A stretch of 64,000 nucleotides of DNA from JAUCQB01 sp964586235 (GCA_964586235.1 CAZPIO010000009.1:39218-103217); one strand, 5' to 3'; shown: positions 27,559 through 37,435, counted from the first letter of the stretch. The notes: a model not told the origin generated them from the sequence alone. Made by a program: numbers and translations.

Positions 27559-30500
27559 TGGCCTTGCCCTCCGGACCTGACAGCCGGAAGTCGGCATAGC
27601 CCTGCTCGCGATCCTTGAACTTGGCTCGGGGCAGGACGATGGTTTGCGTGTGCCACCCTTTCTCGCCCGTTGTAGTCATGACCACTCTGTGAAACGCCCC
27701 ATCACCCGGTCCGTCCAGGTGGGAATCATAATCGATGCTGATTTCCTGAGCCTGGCCGGGATCGTGGTACTCGACGGAGAGGACCACATCCTTGTCGATG
27801 TCATAGAGGTAGCTCTTCCGAACGTCGTAGTAGATGAACGGGCTGGCCGTTTCGGGCTGGCTGATCATGGCCCACCTGCCGTCGATCTTCTCCGCTCGCC
27901 AGAAGCCGTCCCCCTCCATTCGCGCCGGGGACGTATTCAGGGCCGGCAGTTCCGGGAAGATGAACGCCGAATGCTGCTCGCTGCCGTGCCGAGCCTCCAC
28001 GGTCAAACCGCACCACTCGGCTGACGCGGAGACCTGCTTGAGAACAAACCGGGCCTCGGCCTCTGTTTTGACATTCAATTCCACCTCAGACGGGCTTACC
28101 TGCAACCCGCCGGACCATGGGATGGGCATCAGCCTCACATTCTTGATCTCGCGCTGCGGGAAGTTGTTCTTGACCGTCACCACGACCGTCGCTGTGCCGC
28201 CCGACTCGCAGACAAGCGTGTAGCTGTCCTTGTACTCGTGTCGCAGCGAGCAACCCCATGGCCGGTCGTCCTCGGCGTCGCAGCGGATCGTCAACTGCTC
28301 CTGCTTCGCGTCGCGCGAGAACGCCAGGCCTCTCTTCAATGCTTCCGGACCGTCTTTCCTGACGTCGAAGACGACCTTTCCACCGTACCATACCTTGCTC
28401 GCGCTCCCGAATTCGCTGTGGAGCACACACCAGGTCTTGTCGCCTGGGGCCAGCGGCCAGGTGAAGTACCCGATGCGACCTTTGTTATCTCCGGCCGCCT
28501 TTTGCAGGTTGACGTGCCCGGCTTTGCGATTGGTCATCGAGTCGATCCAGAACTTGAATGGGCCCGCAGAAGAAGGATCAACTTCAGAGATCTGCACGGT
28601 CTGGCCGCCTGCCATCACCGGATCGTGCCCCGTTTCAATCTTCCGTTCGAACTCGGCCACCTCCTGCGGATTCTTGAACAGCGGGACCGCCACCGCCCGG
28701 CTATAGGTCCGCGACTTGAACGTCGGCGGACCCTTAGCCAAGGCGATGTCCCGATCGACGTCCCTCACGTACTGGGACCACTCGAGCTGGGGATAAATGC
28801 TCACCTTGGGGAACGTGTACACCCTGCCGCCCAGGTCGACGAGCTCCAACCAGTGCTCTCGAGCCCGGGTCAACGCCGCTATCGCACGCTGCTGAGCGGC
28901 AGCGTCGCCCGTACACCAGTAGTACAGCAGGTCCGTTCCGCCCCGGGTCTTCCCGGCATAATAGCGGGCGAGATGGGCCAGCAGTCGCAGGTCCCATTGC
29001 CAGCTCACGGCCTCCGAGTAGCCGGGCATGCCCGGTTCAGGGACAAGCTGCTTGAGTCCCTCCTCGATCTGTCCGGCGTATCGGTCCAAGGTATCGGCAA
29101 CGTCCTCCGGGCTCTGGCGTTTCTCCTCACCGGGCCCTTTCCTTGCCCCGGCCATCAGGTTGCCGACATACTCCGGAATGCCGATAAACTCCTCGTCGTC
29201 GATGGTCCAGTTGAAGATCCACTCGCGGATGTTGTTGAAATTGCCCCGGTAGTCCCCCAGTTCGCGGTAGTTGGGGTTTCTGCCTTTCCCATCCCGGGCA
29301 GTGTTGATGGTCGAGTTCAAGTTGACGCAGGATTCGCCGGCCCAGTCGAAGTTCATGTAGTTCCAGTGGAACGACTCGACGAGCGGCATGATCTTACTGG
29401 CGACGGTCTGGACGTCGCAGAACCTGGGCCCGAACGGCGAACCGAAGCGCGTCGCGAAAACCTGCCGGAAGTGGGAATCGGGCAGGCTCGTGTTGTACCC
29501 CAGCCTGCCCCACAGCATGAACCGGTACCAGTGTTTCTCGAAATCCTGGGTCCAGGTCTGGTGCCGACGGCCATAGTCGCTGTAGAGCCGGTCCGGCCCT
29601 GGCCGTTCGTACTCCGACCCCATGACGTAACCGGCGATGCCGGGCCCCACGCAATGCTTCGTCAACTCGCGGGCAAACGCGGCATCGCCCCAGCGGAACA
29701 GATACAAATCATCGTTCCTGAGGTGCCAGAGGATGTCGTAGTTGCGAGGCTTCTGGTCGAGCCAGGCCGGGCCAACAAAGTGCGGCTTCGGGCTGGAGTA
29801 CATCGACTCGCCGTTGTACTTGAGATCCAGGTAGACCTTGCCGGGGTAGCGGGCCGCGAACACCTCCTGCATCGGCTTGGGTTCCGATCCCCAGTAGCGG
29901 TGGATGAACTTCTGTGGACCGCGGACTTCAAGGATCGCGGGCACGTAGGTGTCCATCAGCCAGGCCTCGTTCTCGGCCGGCGTGCCGAACATGGCCTCGC
30001 CGGGACAGGTGCCAACGCCGGTGAGGCCGGGATACTCCCTGAGCACCGCCCTGATGGCCTCCCGCATGTAGTCGCGCACGACCGGGGCATCCTGGCCGGC
30101 GGGCTCCAGGTTGTGCTTCCTGGCAAACTTCGGCGGGTAGTGGATATTCCAGGTGATCAGATAGGTCTCCACTCCGTGCCTGGCGGCCTCCGCGAAGATG
30201 AAGTGAAACGCCTTCTGAAAGCGATCCATCTCCTCGTCGCTCAGCCCGGTCGCCTCGGGGTACTTGGGAACCCTGACCATCCAATGATACGGATGACAAT
30301 GCCAAAGCGTGAAAACGTTGTAGCGGTTGCGGGCCATCATCCGGAACCAGGCCCGCCAGTAGTCGGGCTTGGTAAACCAGTCCCAGTCATCCTTCCACTC
30401 GGGCGTGATCTCGAGCGTGTCCCAGCCGGGCATGTTGAATTTCAGCGACCGCACAGGCATCGACGGGCTCTCGGTCTTGGCCTTCACATCGCTCAAGGCA

Positions 30501-30898
30501 CCTCCCATTTCGATGCTCTCGGCCAGATCCAGTGTGCCGTACATGCCTCCGCGAGCATCGGCGCCCGCGACAAGAATCAGCTTCTCGCCGGGCACGGGGC
30601 AGATTGCGAAGCCTTCTTCCACAAGCTGGATCCCGGCCAATGCCGGGTTCATCTGCCTCATCTGATCCAACAGGCCAACGACCACGGTCCATCCAGTGGC
30701 GGCTGTCACCGGCTCATCGGAAGTCGAGACCAACGGCTGCAGATCGGCAGCCTTCAGGGCGCCGACCAACTCTGAGGTCGCGAACTCCAGAGCAGGAACC
30801 CTGGCGTCATATCGAACGCTGACCGTTTCTGAGGCAAAGAGCATTCCGGTTTGAACACCGGCCAGCAAGAACACCGTAGATGGACCGATCAGTTTCAT
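27518..30898 (-). CDS. secreted alpha-glucuronidase/hexosaminidase-like protein
   Basis: 1126 residues from ATG 30898, which has GGAAGGAA upstream and opens a signal peptide (MKLIGPSTVFLLAGVQTGML); an in-frame start at 30946 is rejected. Residues 25-150 resemble the small alpha/beta domain before the barrel in GH20/GH67-type enzymes (paired with GGMYGTLDLAESI). The next 400 residues are a barrel (PVRSLKFNMPGWDTLEI, MMARNRYNVFTLWHCHPYHW, GVETYLITWNIHYPP, LTGVGTCPGEAMFG). Helical and beta-sandwich regions complete the protein, the last third being Ig-like. Removal of glucuronic acid or a similar group from polysaccharides is plausible, but I cannot fix the catalytic acids. It is the last intact gene of a minus-strand group of secreted proteins. 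Confidence 0.7.
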   Translation of the reverse strand: MKLIGPSTVFLLAGVQTGMLFASETVSVRYDARVPALEFATSELVGALKAADLQPLVSTSDEPVTAATGWTVVVGLLDQMRQMNPALAGIQLVEEGFAICPVPGEKLILVAGADARGGMYGTLDLAESIEMGGALSDVKAKTESPSMPVRSLKFNMPGWDTLEITPEWKDDWDWFTKPDYWRAWFRMMARNRYNVFTLWHCHPYHWMVRVPKYPEATGLSDEEMDRFQKAFHFIFAEAARHGVETYLITWNIHYPPKFARKHNLEPAGQDAPVVRDYMREAIRAVLREYPGLTGVGTCPGEAMFGTPAENEAWLMDTYVPAILEVRGPQKFIHRYWGSEPKPMQEVFAARYPGKVYLDLKYNGESMYSSPKPHFVGPAWLDQKPRNYDILWHLRNDDLYLFRWGDAAFARELTKHCVGPGIAGYVMGSEYERPGPDRLYSDYGRRHQTWTQDFEKHWYRFMLWGRLGYNTSLPDSHFRQVFATRFGSPFGPRFCDVQTVASKIMPLVESFHWNYMNFDWAGESCVNLNSTINTARDGKGRNPNYRELGDYRGNFNNIREWIFNWTIDDEEFIGIPEYVGNLMAGARKGPGEEKRQSPEDVADTLDRYAGQIEEGLKQLVPEPGMPGYSEAVSWQWDLRLLAHLARYYAGKTRGGTDLLYYWCTGDAAAQQRAIAALTRAREHWLELVDLGGRVYTFPKVSIYPQLEWSQYVRDVDRDIALAKGPPTFKSRTYSRAVAVPLFKNPQEVAEFERKIETGHDPVMAGGQTVQISEVDPSSAGPFKFWIDSMTNRKAGHVNLQKAAGDNKGRIGYFTWPLAPGDKTWCVLHSEFGSASKVWYGGKVVFDVRKDGPEALKRGLAFSRDAKQEQLTIRCDAEDDRPWGCSLRHEYKDSYTLVCESGGTATVVVTVKNNFPQREIKNVRLMPIPWSGGLQVSPSEVELNVKTEAEARFVLKQVSASAEWCGLTVEARHGSEQHSAFIFPELPALNTSPARMEGDGFWRAEKIDGRWAMISQPETASPFIYYDVRKSYLYDIDKDVVLSVEYHDPGQAQEISIDYDSHLDGPGDGAFHRVVMTTTGEKGWHTQTIVLPRAKFKDREQGYADFRLSGPEGKAISIGRVDILDRRK

Positions 30899-30970
30899 GC
30901 AGCGATTCCTTCCGTTCTCGTGCCTCCCATGCAAAGCCGACTGCACGCGGCTTACTATCCGACCTTGGGC

Positions 30971-31375
30971 TCACTGGGCTCCGGCTGCAGCCGCGCAGAA
31001 GCCGAAAACGCCCGCACGTGTGATTTCCAGTTCGATGCGTACCGTCCCACTGGGCAGGCCCTTCTTGTCTTTCCAGACCACCGGCAGAGCCAATCCGTCG
31101 CCCTTGGGTAGTCGTCGTGCAACATCCGAGCAAAGCCGATCAGCAGTCCGCCCCGCGCAATCGTACCGCCGACACTGCAGAACTCCAGTTGCCCCTCATC
31201 CCGCGGCTCAGGCATCAGCACTCGCCACGGCCGCCGCCAATTCGTGAAGTCGTCGCTGACGCTCGCGCTGACCAGCCGCCGGAAGGCAGTCATCACGGCT
31301 TCGCGCCAGTGCTCGAGCTCATGCCAGGCAAGGCTGATCAGAACGCGCTTCCGGAGGCCGCGACATTCCTCGGCA
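30971..31375 (-). pseudogene. decayed relative of the GH43/32-like propeller gene
   Basis: Two pieces of one protein family are readable in different frames. From about 31290 to 31105 the minus strand encodes SASVSDDFTNWRRPWRVL, then CSVGGTIARGGLLIGFARM and HDDYP, as in secreted propeller enzymes of this group. At 31105 the frame must shift; from there to a stop at 30971-30973 it reads KGDGLALPVVWKDKKGLPSG and VRIELEITRAGVFGF. That matches the C-terminal end of the neighbouring intact gene (GDGLAMNVTWKG, then VILRFQLKHAKLFAVEF). The part that should lie between the two pieces is missing. It abuts the stop of the intact gene, so it is probably a tandem relative that suffered a deletion and frameshift. 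Confidence 0.65.
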
Positions 31376-33169
31376 TCAATAAAACTCCACGGCAAACAGC
31401 TTCGCATGCTTCAACTGGAATCTCAGGATAACCGGCTTGCCCTCGTTCTTGAGCGACGCCTCGCCTTTCCATGTGACGTTCATCGCCAGGCCATCGCCGA
31501 TCATATCGTCGGCGTCGGAGAAGCCCCGGCCAGGGATGTCCTCCCCCTGACCGAAACATCGCACGGCCGTCTTGAGGTAGCCCGTCGGCTGGACAGACGC
31601 ATTGAGCCGGATGTGCTCACCCGGCGCGACGACGGCTACGGTCGCAAACGAGCCCTCGTCGTCGCATTGGAGGGCGACCAGTCTGCCCTTGGGCCACGTG
31701 GCCAGCCCGGAAACGCCCTCGACGCCGGGGAACAGCCCCTTGCGCTGCGTGATATCCCGGCCAGGGTACTTGTGTGGGATCGGAACGCCGCTGTAGGTCA
31801 TGCACCACTTGTCGCCGGGGTACTCGAGGAGTTCGCCGCTGCAGGTGACAAACGAACCGTCGCGCTCGCCCGGATTGCCCGGTGAAACGACCGGTCCGCC
31901 CGGCACGCGCGACCAGGTCCATCCATCGTTGCTCGACCACAACCAGACAGATCCCGCGTCGCGCTCCAGTTCCCAGAGCCACGGCAGCATGACGTGGTTG
32001 TCCGGCGCATCGGGCAGCGTTGTCTTGCCGTTCGTGTACCAGACGTGACTGGGCGGCGTGTCGGCACCGGTGCTGACGACGACCTCGGGTTTGCTGAAAT
32101 GGCGAAAGTCCTTGCTGACGGACCGGCCGATCGACCGGCGGCCGACGCCGATCCAGACGTCGGAATTGTCGGGAACGTGGCCGGGGGCTCGTTCGTTCAC
32201 CTGCCAGGCTCGGATGTAGGCGACGTACTGCTTTCGATCGACGTCGTAATAGCACGTATTCTGCGTGTCAGCGTGCTGGATTATCAGCGGCTCAGGCAGC
32301 GAGGTCCAATGCAGTCCGTCGGGCGACACCGCACCGAACACCGCGAACACGGCGCGGAAGCCCCCGACGTCCCGCCGGCGGGCCATGGTGTCCGCCTCGC
32401 CGGGGTACTTCTTTTCGAACGCCGCCCATTCCTCATCGGTACAGAGGCCGAGGTAGAACATCTTGTACCGCTCGTCCTTCGAGGACGGATCGACGAAGAC
32501 GCAGCCGCCGTGCCAGCCGCGCGTGGATCCGTTGATGTCCCCGCGAAAGACGATGTTATTGTCGCGGCTGCCGTCGTATTCGATGAGGCCAAGTTCCGGC
32601 ATCTCCCATTTCACGCCATCACTGGATTCGGCGTAGGCCATGCACGCGCCGTGCCCCGGCAGGATCTTCTCTTTGGTGCTGTAGGGCTCGGGGTTCGGCG
32701 ACGGCCCCACCGTGTACCACGCCTTGTACTTGCCGTTGTCGTAAAGGCTCGCGGCCAGTTGGCCCGGCTGGAAGGGTGCCTTCGTCGCCGGCTGCGCCAC
32801 CAAACGAATGCCTCGCGGCATGTCGATCGGCTCGAAGCGAGCCGGGCGCGTACCGTCGCCCTTGAGCCAGGCCCCGACGTTCTGCTCTCCGGCGCCGGCA
32901 GCCGGGTCCCGCTGAATCCGCCAGGCAAACTGGCCCTGGCGAACGTATTTCCAACTCGCGAAGTAGATGTGCCGGCCCTTGAGTCTCACCGGCTCGCCGT
33001 AGTAGGTCTGACCCCATGCCGCCGGGGCCGTCAGGACCACCGCGATGACCATGAGCCATTGTGCCGGCGCTCTCATCACCTCGCCGCAGGCAAGCCCCGC
33101 CCTTCCCGTGGCGGCCGGTTGCGGAAACGTGCGACGAACTGCGTCCGTCCGTGCGGAGGAACTCGACAT
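31376..33169 (-). CDS. secreted GH43/GH32-like five-bladed propeller protein
   Basis: 597 residues if started at ATG 33169, which has GGGAGG 8 bases upstream and lies 2 bases after the previous stop; ATG 33076 would begin right at the signal peptide (MRAPAQWLMVIAVVLTAPAA) and is a fair alternative. The body shows repeated blades: KYKAWYTVGP, YAESSDGVKWEMPELGLIEY, YKMFYLGLC, FGAVSPDGLHWTSLPEPLI and WSSNDGWTWSRVPGG. Blades that pair S-x-D-G-x-x-W with W-Y/F-Y strands are typical of secreted GH32/43/68-clan proteins. A beta-sandwich ends the protein. The N-terminal half of the 55,671 protein belongs to the same group. Substrate is unknown; an arabinan/xylan or fructan-type glycan is possible. 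Confidence 0.75.
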   Translation of the reverse strand: MSSSSARTDAVRRTFPQPAATGRAGLACGEVMRAPAQWLMVIAVVLTAPAAWGQTYYGEPVRLKGRHIYFASWKYVRQGQFAWRIQRDPAAGAGEQNVGAWLKGDGTRPARFEPIDMPRGIRLVAQPATKAPFQPGQLAASLYDNGKYKAWYTVGPSPNPEPYSTKEKILPGHGACMAYAESSDGVKWEMPELGLIEYDGSRDNNIVFRGDINGSTRGWHGGCVFVDPSSKDERYKMFYLGLCTDEEWAAFEKKYPGEADTMARRRDVGGFRAVFAVFGAVSPDGLHWTSLPEPLIIQHADTQNTCYYDVDRKQYVAYIRAWQVNERAPGHVPDNSDVWIGVGRRSIGRSVSKDFRHFSKPEVVVSTGADTPPSHVWYTNGKTTLPDAPDNHVMLPWLWELERDAGSVWLWSSNDGWTWSRVPGGPVVSPGNPGERDGSFVTCSGELLEYPGDKWCMTYSGVPIPHKYPGRDITQRKGLFPGVEGVSGLATWPKGRLVALQCDDEGSFATVAVVAPGEHIRLNASVQPTGYLKTAVRCFGQGEDIPGRGFSDADDMIGDGLAMNVTWKGEASLKNEGKPVILRFQLKHAKLFAVEFY

Positions 33170-33171
33170 GC

Positions 33172-34659
33172 CTACGGCCTCCCGGCTCTTGCTTTGGTGT
33201 ACATGAGATCGTCGAAGTAGATGATCTGGTAGTTGCCGTCGATGCAAGTGGTGATGATGCCGAAGCGGTTGAAGCGCGCGCCCGCAGCGCGGTGGCCCTC
33301 GCCCAGGTCGAGCCCAGCGGATTTGTCGTCCAGTTCGACCGTGATCCGGCCACGGCCGTCGGCCGCCAGGGGGTCATACCGCAGACTCCAGCGGTGCGGG
33401 CGGCCGTCCGGAAGAATGACCGGCCCTCGACCCTGGGCGTATTCATGCCCGGCCCGGTACGCCGGGCCGAAGAGAAACCCTTCGCTGCTCGGACCCTCGA
33501 CCATGACCCCGAGGAAACTCCGGGGGAGGGCCTTGCTCCCGTCGCCGGTGGTCAGGCTGTCCTCGGCGTGGAACCAGCCGAGCAGCACCGTGCTGTCGGT
33601 GATGCCGCGTCTGAGACATACCCTGCCGGACGCGGTGAGGGGCGCGTCGAGCGTCAGCGTCTCCAGCCGATCACCGTAGAAAGCCATCATATGCGGCTTG
33701 AGCGAGTCCCCGCGGAAGATCACGCCCCCCAGTTCACCCGGTGCCCCGCCGGCAAAGCTCGTCGGGCTGTAGCCGAAGTCGAACCGCGGCCGGACGATGC
33801 AATCCTCGTACCTTCGCCGATTGCCCTGCTGGTCCCAGCCGGGGTCTCGGCTGAAATCCTCAGTCTGGCCGTTGATCGTCACGTCATCCAGAAATGTCAC
33901 CACCCGGTTGTCGGAAGATTTCGTCACGTTGAACAGACCAAATCGGTTGAACTCCGCGCCATCGTGCTTGTGTCCGGGGTCGAGCGGCATCACCACCTGG
34001 TCGCCGTCGAACGCGAATGTCACCGCCCCCTGGCCGTCGCGGGCATCGGGGTCGTAGCTGAACGACCAGCGATGGACACCGGCGATCGGAAACTCCTTCA
34101 GCTTCTTCTTGCCCGTCGCGGCGTCACGAGTGCTCAGGAAATCGCCGCCGGCCCGCCACCGGTCGGTGCAATACTCGATGTGGGCGTGCAGAACGCCGGT
34201 ACGCTCATCGCCGCCGCGATCGTCGAGACGCATGGCCAGCGAATTGCGGTTCCGCCAGCCGATCGAGTTGTCAGCATTGAAGAAACCCATCAGGAAGGCG
34301 CCGCCGCCGCGCCGGTCGGGAAAAGCGACCCGGCCTGACGCGCTGAGGCGGTCCTTGAGTGTCAGTGGTCTCGGCAGACGCTGGGCATAGTAGGCCAGGT
34401 CGGCGGCGACCTGGATCGCCCCGCCGATCTCACCGGGCGCCCCGCCGGCGTGGGATGTGCCGGAACTGTAGCCGAAGTCTTGCCACGTAGTCCGGCACGG
34501 TGTCTTGTCAGTGCGGTTGTTTTGGCCGTCCCAATGGGGATCGGCGCTGAAGTCCTGACGCGCCTGCATCGGATCACCCTCGGCACGGGCGAAACCCCCC
34601 GCCAACAAGACCAGAGCCGCGCTAACGACGGCCGGTCGCCCAGCACAACTCATCCGCAT
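33172..34659 (-). CDS. secreted protein of two tandem LamG-like domains
   Basis: 495 residues from ATG 34659, with GAGGAGAAACGC upstream; the frame is open to 34716. After a signal peptide (to about FARAEG) the protein is an internal duplication: residues 36-265 and 268-490. Both copies start DFS-x-DPxWD and carry FGYS, AGGAPGE-x-GG, L-x-A-SGRV, HRWS-x-x-YDP, F-NRFG and a last strand V-x-x-F-D-D. The fold is most likely a concanavalin-type sandwich. No catalytic residues are apparent. It is followed after 2 bases by the propeller gene, so the two are probably made together as a binding protein and an enzyme acting on the same material. Confidence 0.7.
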   Translation of the reverse strand: MRMSCAGRPAVVSAALVLLAGGFARAEGDPMQARQDFSADPHWDGQNNRTDKTPCRTTWQDFGYSSGTSHAGGAPGEIGGAIQVAADLAYYAQRLPRPLTLKDRLSASGRVAFPDRRGGGAFLMGFFNADNSIGWRNRNSLAMRLDDRGGDERTGVLHAHIEYCTDRWRAGGDFLSTRDAATGKKKLKEFPIAGVHRWSFSYDPDARDGQGAVTFAFDGDQVVMPLDPGHKHDGAEFNRFGLFNVTKSSDNRVVTFLDDVTINGQTEDFSRDPGWDQQGNRRRYEDCIVRPRFDFGYSPTSFAGGAPGELGGVIFRGDSLKPHMMAFYGDRLETLTLDAPLTASGRVCLRRGITDSTVLLGWFHAEDSLTTGDGSKALPRSFLGVMVEGPSSEGFLFGPAYRAGHEYAQGRGPVILPDGRPHRWSLRYDPLAADGRGRITVELDDKSAGLDLGEGHRAAGARFNRFGIITTCIDGNYQIIYFDDLMYTKARAGRP

Positions 34660-34844
34660 GCGTTTCTCCTCGCTCACACCTGTTTCCGCCTCCCCATTAT
34701 CGTTGTTTCCCTCCACCGATCAACCGCTATGACCCGCCGTTGGCAGGTGTTCGCGCACGGCCGGCGGTCGCCGTGGACGGCCTGGTTGTCCGGCGATCAG
34801 CAGTTGCGCATTTCCGGCGAGTTGGCTGCTTAGAACATGCCCGC

Positions 34845-36476
34845 TTACCCCTCGGCCATGTACGGGTACCGGAAGTCGGTCGGGGGCAGAAACGTCTCCT
34901 TGATCGTCCTGGGCGAGACCCACCGTTCGAGGTTAAGCCAGCTTCCGGCCTTGTCGTTCGTCCCCGACGCCCGGGCCCCGCCGAAGGGCTGCTGGCCCAC
35001 AACCGCGCCCGTCGGCTTGTCGTTGACGTAGAAGTTGCCCGCGGCATGACGAAGCTGGTCCATCGCCTTGACGATCGCCCGCCGGTCGGTACTGAAGATT
35101 GAGCCGGTCAGGGCATAAGGCGAGGTCCGGTCGCAGAGCACGAGCGTTTCGTCATACTTCGATTCGGGATAGACATGGACCGTCAGCACCGGTCCGAAGA
35201 CCTCCTCCTGCATGAGCCTGGACTTGGGATCCTTGCTCAGCACCACGGTCGGCTGGATGAAATAACCCTTCGAGTTGTCGCACTTGCCGCCGGTGAGGAT
35301 CTCCATGTCCGCGTTCGACTTGGCGAATTCGATGTACTCGGTGATGGTCTTGAACGCGTTCGCATCGATGACCGCGCCCATGAAGCTTCGGAAATCGGCG
35401 ACGTCGCCCATTCTGATCTCACCGATCTCGCCGAGCAGGCGGTCCTTGACCCTGGGCCAGATCGAATCGGGCACGTAGGTCCGCGAGGCCGCCGAGCACT
35501 TCTGACCCTGGTACTCGAACGCCCCGCGAACCAGCGCCGCGACCAGCGCGTCCACGTCGGCGCTCGCATGGGCGAAGATGAAATCCTTGCCCCCGGTCTC
35601 ACCGACGATGCGCGGATAGGAGTAGTACTTGCGGATGTCCGACCCGACCGCCAGCCAGATGGTCGAAAACACGTAGGTGCTGCCGGTGAAGTGAATTCCG
35701 CCGAGATCCAGGTGGTTCAGGGCCGGCGGGGCCACCACCGGGCCGGGGCCGGGCACCATGTTGATCACGCCCGCCGGCATGCCCGCTTCCTGCAGAATCT
35801 TCATGATGAAGTATGCCGGCAGTACCGCGCTGGAGGCCGGCTTCCACACGACCGTGTTGCCCATCAGCGCCGGGGCGGTCGGCAGGTTCCCGGCGATCGA
35901 CGTGAAGTTGAACGGCGTCAGCGCAAGCACAAAACCCTCCAGCGGCCGGTGCTCCATGTAGTTCATCATGCCCGGCGACGAAAGCGGCTGGTCGCCGTAC
36001 ACTTCCTCCATGAAATGCGGGTTGAACCGCCAGAAGTCGATCAGTTCACACGCTGAGTCGATCTCCGCCTGGTGCGGCGTCTTGCTCATGTTCAGCATGG
36101 TGGCCGCGTTGAGCGTCGCGCGGTATTTGCCCGCCAGCAGGTCCGCGGCCTTGAGCAGGATCACCGCTCGCGCATCCCACGGCATCCGCGACCACTCCTT
36201 CTTGGCGGCGTTGGCCGCGGCAATCGCTTGGTGCACGTGCTGCTCGTCAGCCTTGTGGTACTCGCCGAGCACGTGGTGATGGTCGTGCGGGCACACCATC
36301 TTCGCAAGGTCGCCGTTGCGAACCTCCTTGCCCCCGATGATCATCGGGACCTCGATTCGCTGGCCGAGCAGCTCACCGAGTTTGGCTTTCAGCGCCGCCC
36401 GTTCCGGCGTGCCGGGAGCATAGCTGCGAATCGGTTCGTTGGCCGGCTGCGGGACCTTGAAAATGCCGTTGAACAT
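34845..36476 (-). CDS. pruA: L-glutamate gamma-semialdehyde (1-pyrroline-5-carboxylate) dehydrogenase
   Basis: 543 residues from ATG 36476, which has AAGGAGG 5 bases upstream; the open frame to 36695 is not coding. An aldehyde-dehydrogenase fold of the P5C dehydrogenase class: N-terminal LGQRIEVPMIIGGKEVRNGD, the substrate and NAD pocket TPFNFTSIAGNLPTAPALMG, IHFTGSTYVF, the general base region RIVGETGGKDF, and the catalytic Cys327 in FEYQGQKCSAASR. It oxidises the semialdehyde to glutamate using NAD+, the second step of proline breakdown. Length equals the free-standing (monofunctional) type. No proline dehydrogenase gene is nearby. It lies in a minus-strand row after elbB but 290 bases away, so it probably has its own promoter. 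Confidence 0.95.
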   Translation of the reverse strand: MFNGIFKVPQPANEPIRSYAPGTPERAALKAKLGELLGQRIEVPMIIGGKEVRNGDLAKMVCPHDHHHVLGEYHKADEQHVHQAIAAANAAKKEWSRMPWDARAVILLKAADLLAGKYRATLNAATMLNMSKTPHQAEIDSACELIDFWRFNPHFMEEVYGDQPLSSPGMMNYMEHRPLEGFVLALTPFNFTSIAGNLPTAPALMGNTVVWKPASSAVLPAYFIMKILQEAGMPAGVINMVPGPGPVVAPPALNHLDLGGIHFTGSTYVFSTIWLAVGSDIRKYYSYPRIVGETGGKDFIFAHASADVDALVAALVRGAFEYQGQKCSAASRTYVPDSIWPRVKDRLLGEIGEIRMGDVADFRSFMGAVIDANAFKTITEYIEFAKSNADMEILTGGKCDNSKGYFIQPTVVLSKDPKSRLMQEEVFGPVLTVHVYPESKYDETLVLCDRTSPYALTGSIFSTDRRAIVKAMDQLRHAAGNFYVNDKPTGAVVGQQPFGGARASGTNDKAGSWLNLERWVSPRTIKETFLPPTDFRYPYMAEG

Positions 36477-36766
36477 GACTGCCTCCTTCGGAAAAGATGA
36501 ACTGCGAGAGCGCCCTCGTTGCCAGTATCGCCACCTCTGACGGGAACACCCGTCATGGTCACAAATGACTTGAGCATCGTGCGAGTCCGGCCGAAGCGAG
36601 CATCGCTGCCTCGGCCCCGCCGGCGCGGACCGGAAAAGATGAAGGGCCGTCCGGCGGCAACCGACCACTGATCTGACGGGCGTCATGATAACCACACTGG
36701 TCGGTGCGAGGAAGCCTCAGGCGGGTTACAGCGGCGGCCGGACGATCGGAGGCACAGAGTACGGGT

Positions 36767-37435
36767 TCAGGAGCCGGCCAGGCGGAGAATCTCGCCGACC
36801 AGACCCTCGATCCCCTCGAACACCTCCGCCGGGCCCTTGCCCAGCATGTAAGCGGGGGTGGTGACCACCCGGTGCGCGGAGTCAACCACGAACGACGTGC
36901 AGGGGCAACTATGGTGCTGGAGGCCCATTTTCTCTATTGCGGCGGCCGTCTGGGAGTCTGTCCCGATCGTCACGCTGGCCGCGAGCCCGCGCTTGCCCAG
37001 GACGCGCGCCAGCATGGCCGGGGCAATGCAGACCGCCCCCACCGGCTTGCCGGCGTCGATCATCTCCCCGACCAGGCGTTCGACCTCGGGATGAACGGTG
37101 CAGCCCGCGCCGTCAACGGCAAACGAGCACAGATTCCTCGCCGCCCCGAGCCCACCCGGAAAGATCAGGGCGTCGACGTCCCGGGCGTGCACATTGGCGA
37201 GGTCCTGGATTTCGCCCCGGGCGATCCGGGCAGCCTCCACCAGGGCGTTGCGGCGCTCGCCCAGGGCCGGCTTGTGCGTCAGGTGGTTGACCACGACGGC
37301 CTGATCCATGTTCGGGGCGCAGCACAGGTATTTGGCCCCGGCCCTGTCCAGGGCCAGCAGCGTCAGCACCGCCTCGTGGATCTCCGAGCCATCGAAAACA
37401 CCGCAACCGGACAGACAAACCGCAACTTTAGCCAT
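36767..37435 (-). CDS. elbB: ElbB-type isoprenoid biosynthesis glyoxalase (DJ-1/PfpI superfamily)
   Basis: 222 residues from ATG 37435 (CTGGAGGCAACAGGCC upstream). The start KVAVCLSGCGVFDGSEIHEA and the segment ALIFPGGLGAARNLCSFA are diagnostic of ElbB, a DJ-1/PfpI member; GAVCIAPAMLARVLG carries the nucleophile Cys in the elbow. E. coli ElbB has glyoxalase activity and was linked genetically to early isoprenoid synthesis; the physiological role is not firmly settled. Cytoplasmic, no signal peptide. Length is normal for the family. Confidence 0.92.
   Translation of the reverse strand: MAKVAVCLSGCGVFDGSEIHEAVLTLLALDRAGAKYLCCAPNMDQAVVVNHLTHKPALGERRNALVEAARIARGEIQDLANVHARDVDALIFPGGLGAARNLCSFAVDGAGCTVHPEVERLVGEMIDAGKPVGAVCIAPAMLARVLGKRGLAASVTIGTDSQTAAAIEKMGLQHHSCPCTSFVVDSAHRVVTTPAYMLGKGPAEVFEGIEGLVGEILRLAGS

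Noticed and set aside
28238..30775. An 845-codon open frame on the plus strand
   Set aside because: It is antisense to the alpha-glucuronidase-like gene; its protein is Arg/Val/Gly-rich without domains, as expected in GC-rich DNA. The minus-strand frame has a signal peptide, ribosome site and clear folds.
34729..34833. A 34-codon plus-strand frame between pruA and the double-LamG gene
   Set aside because: No ribosome site and Arg/Trp-rich composition; more likely chance.
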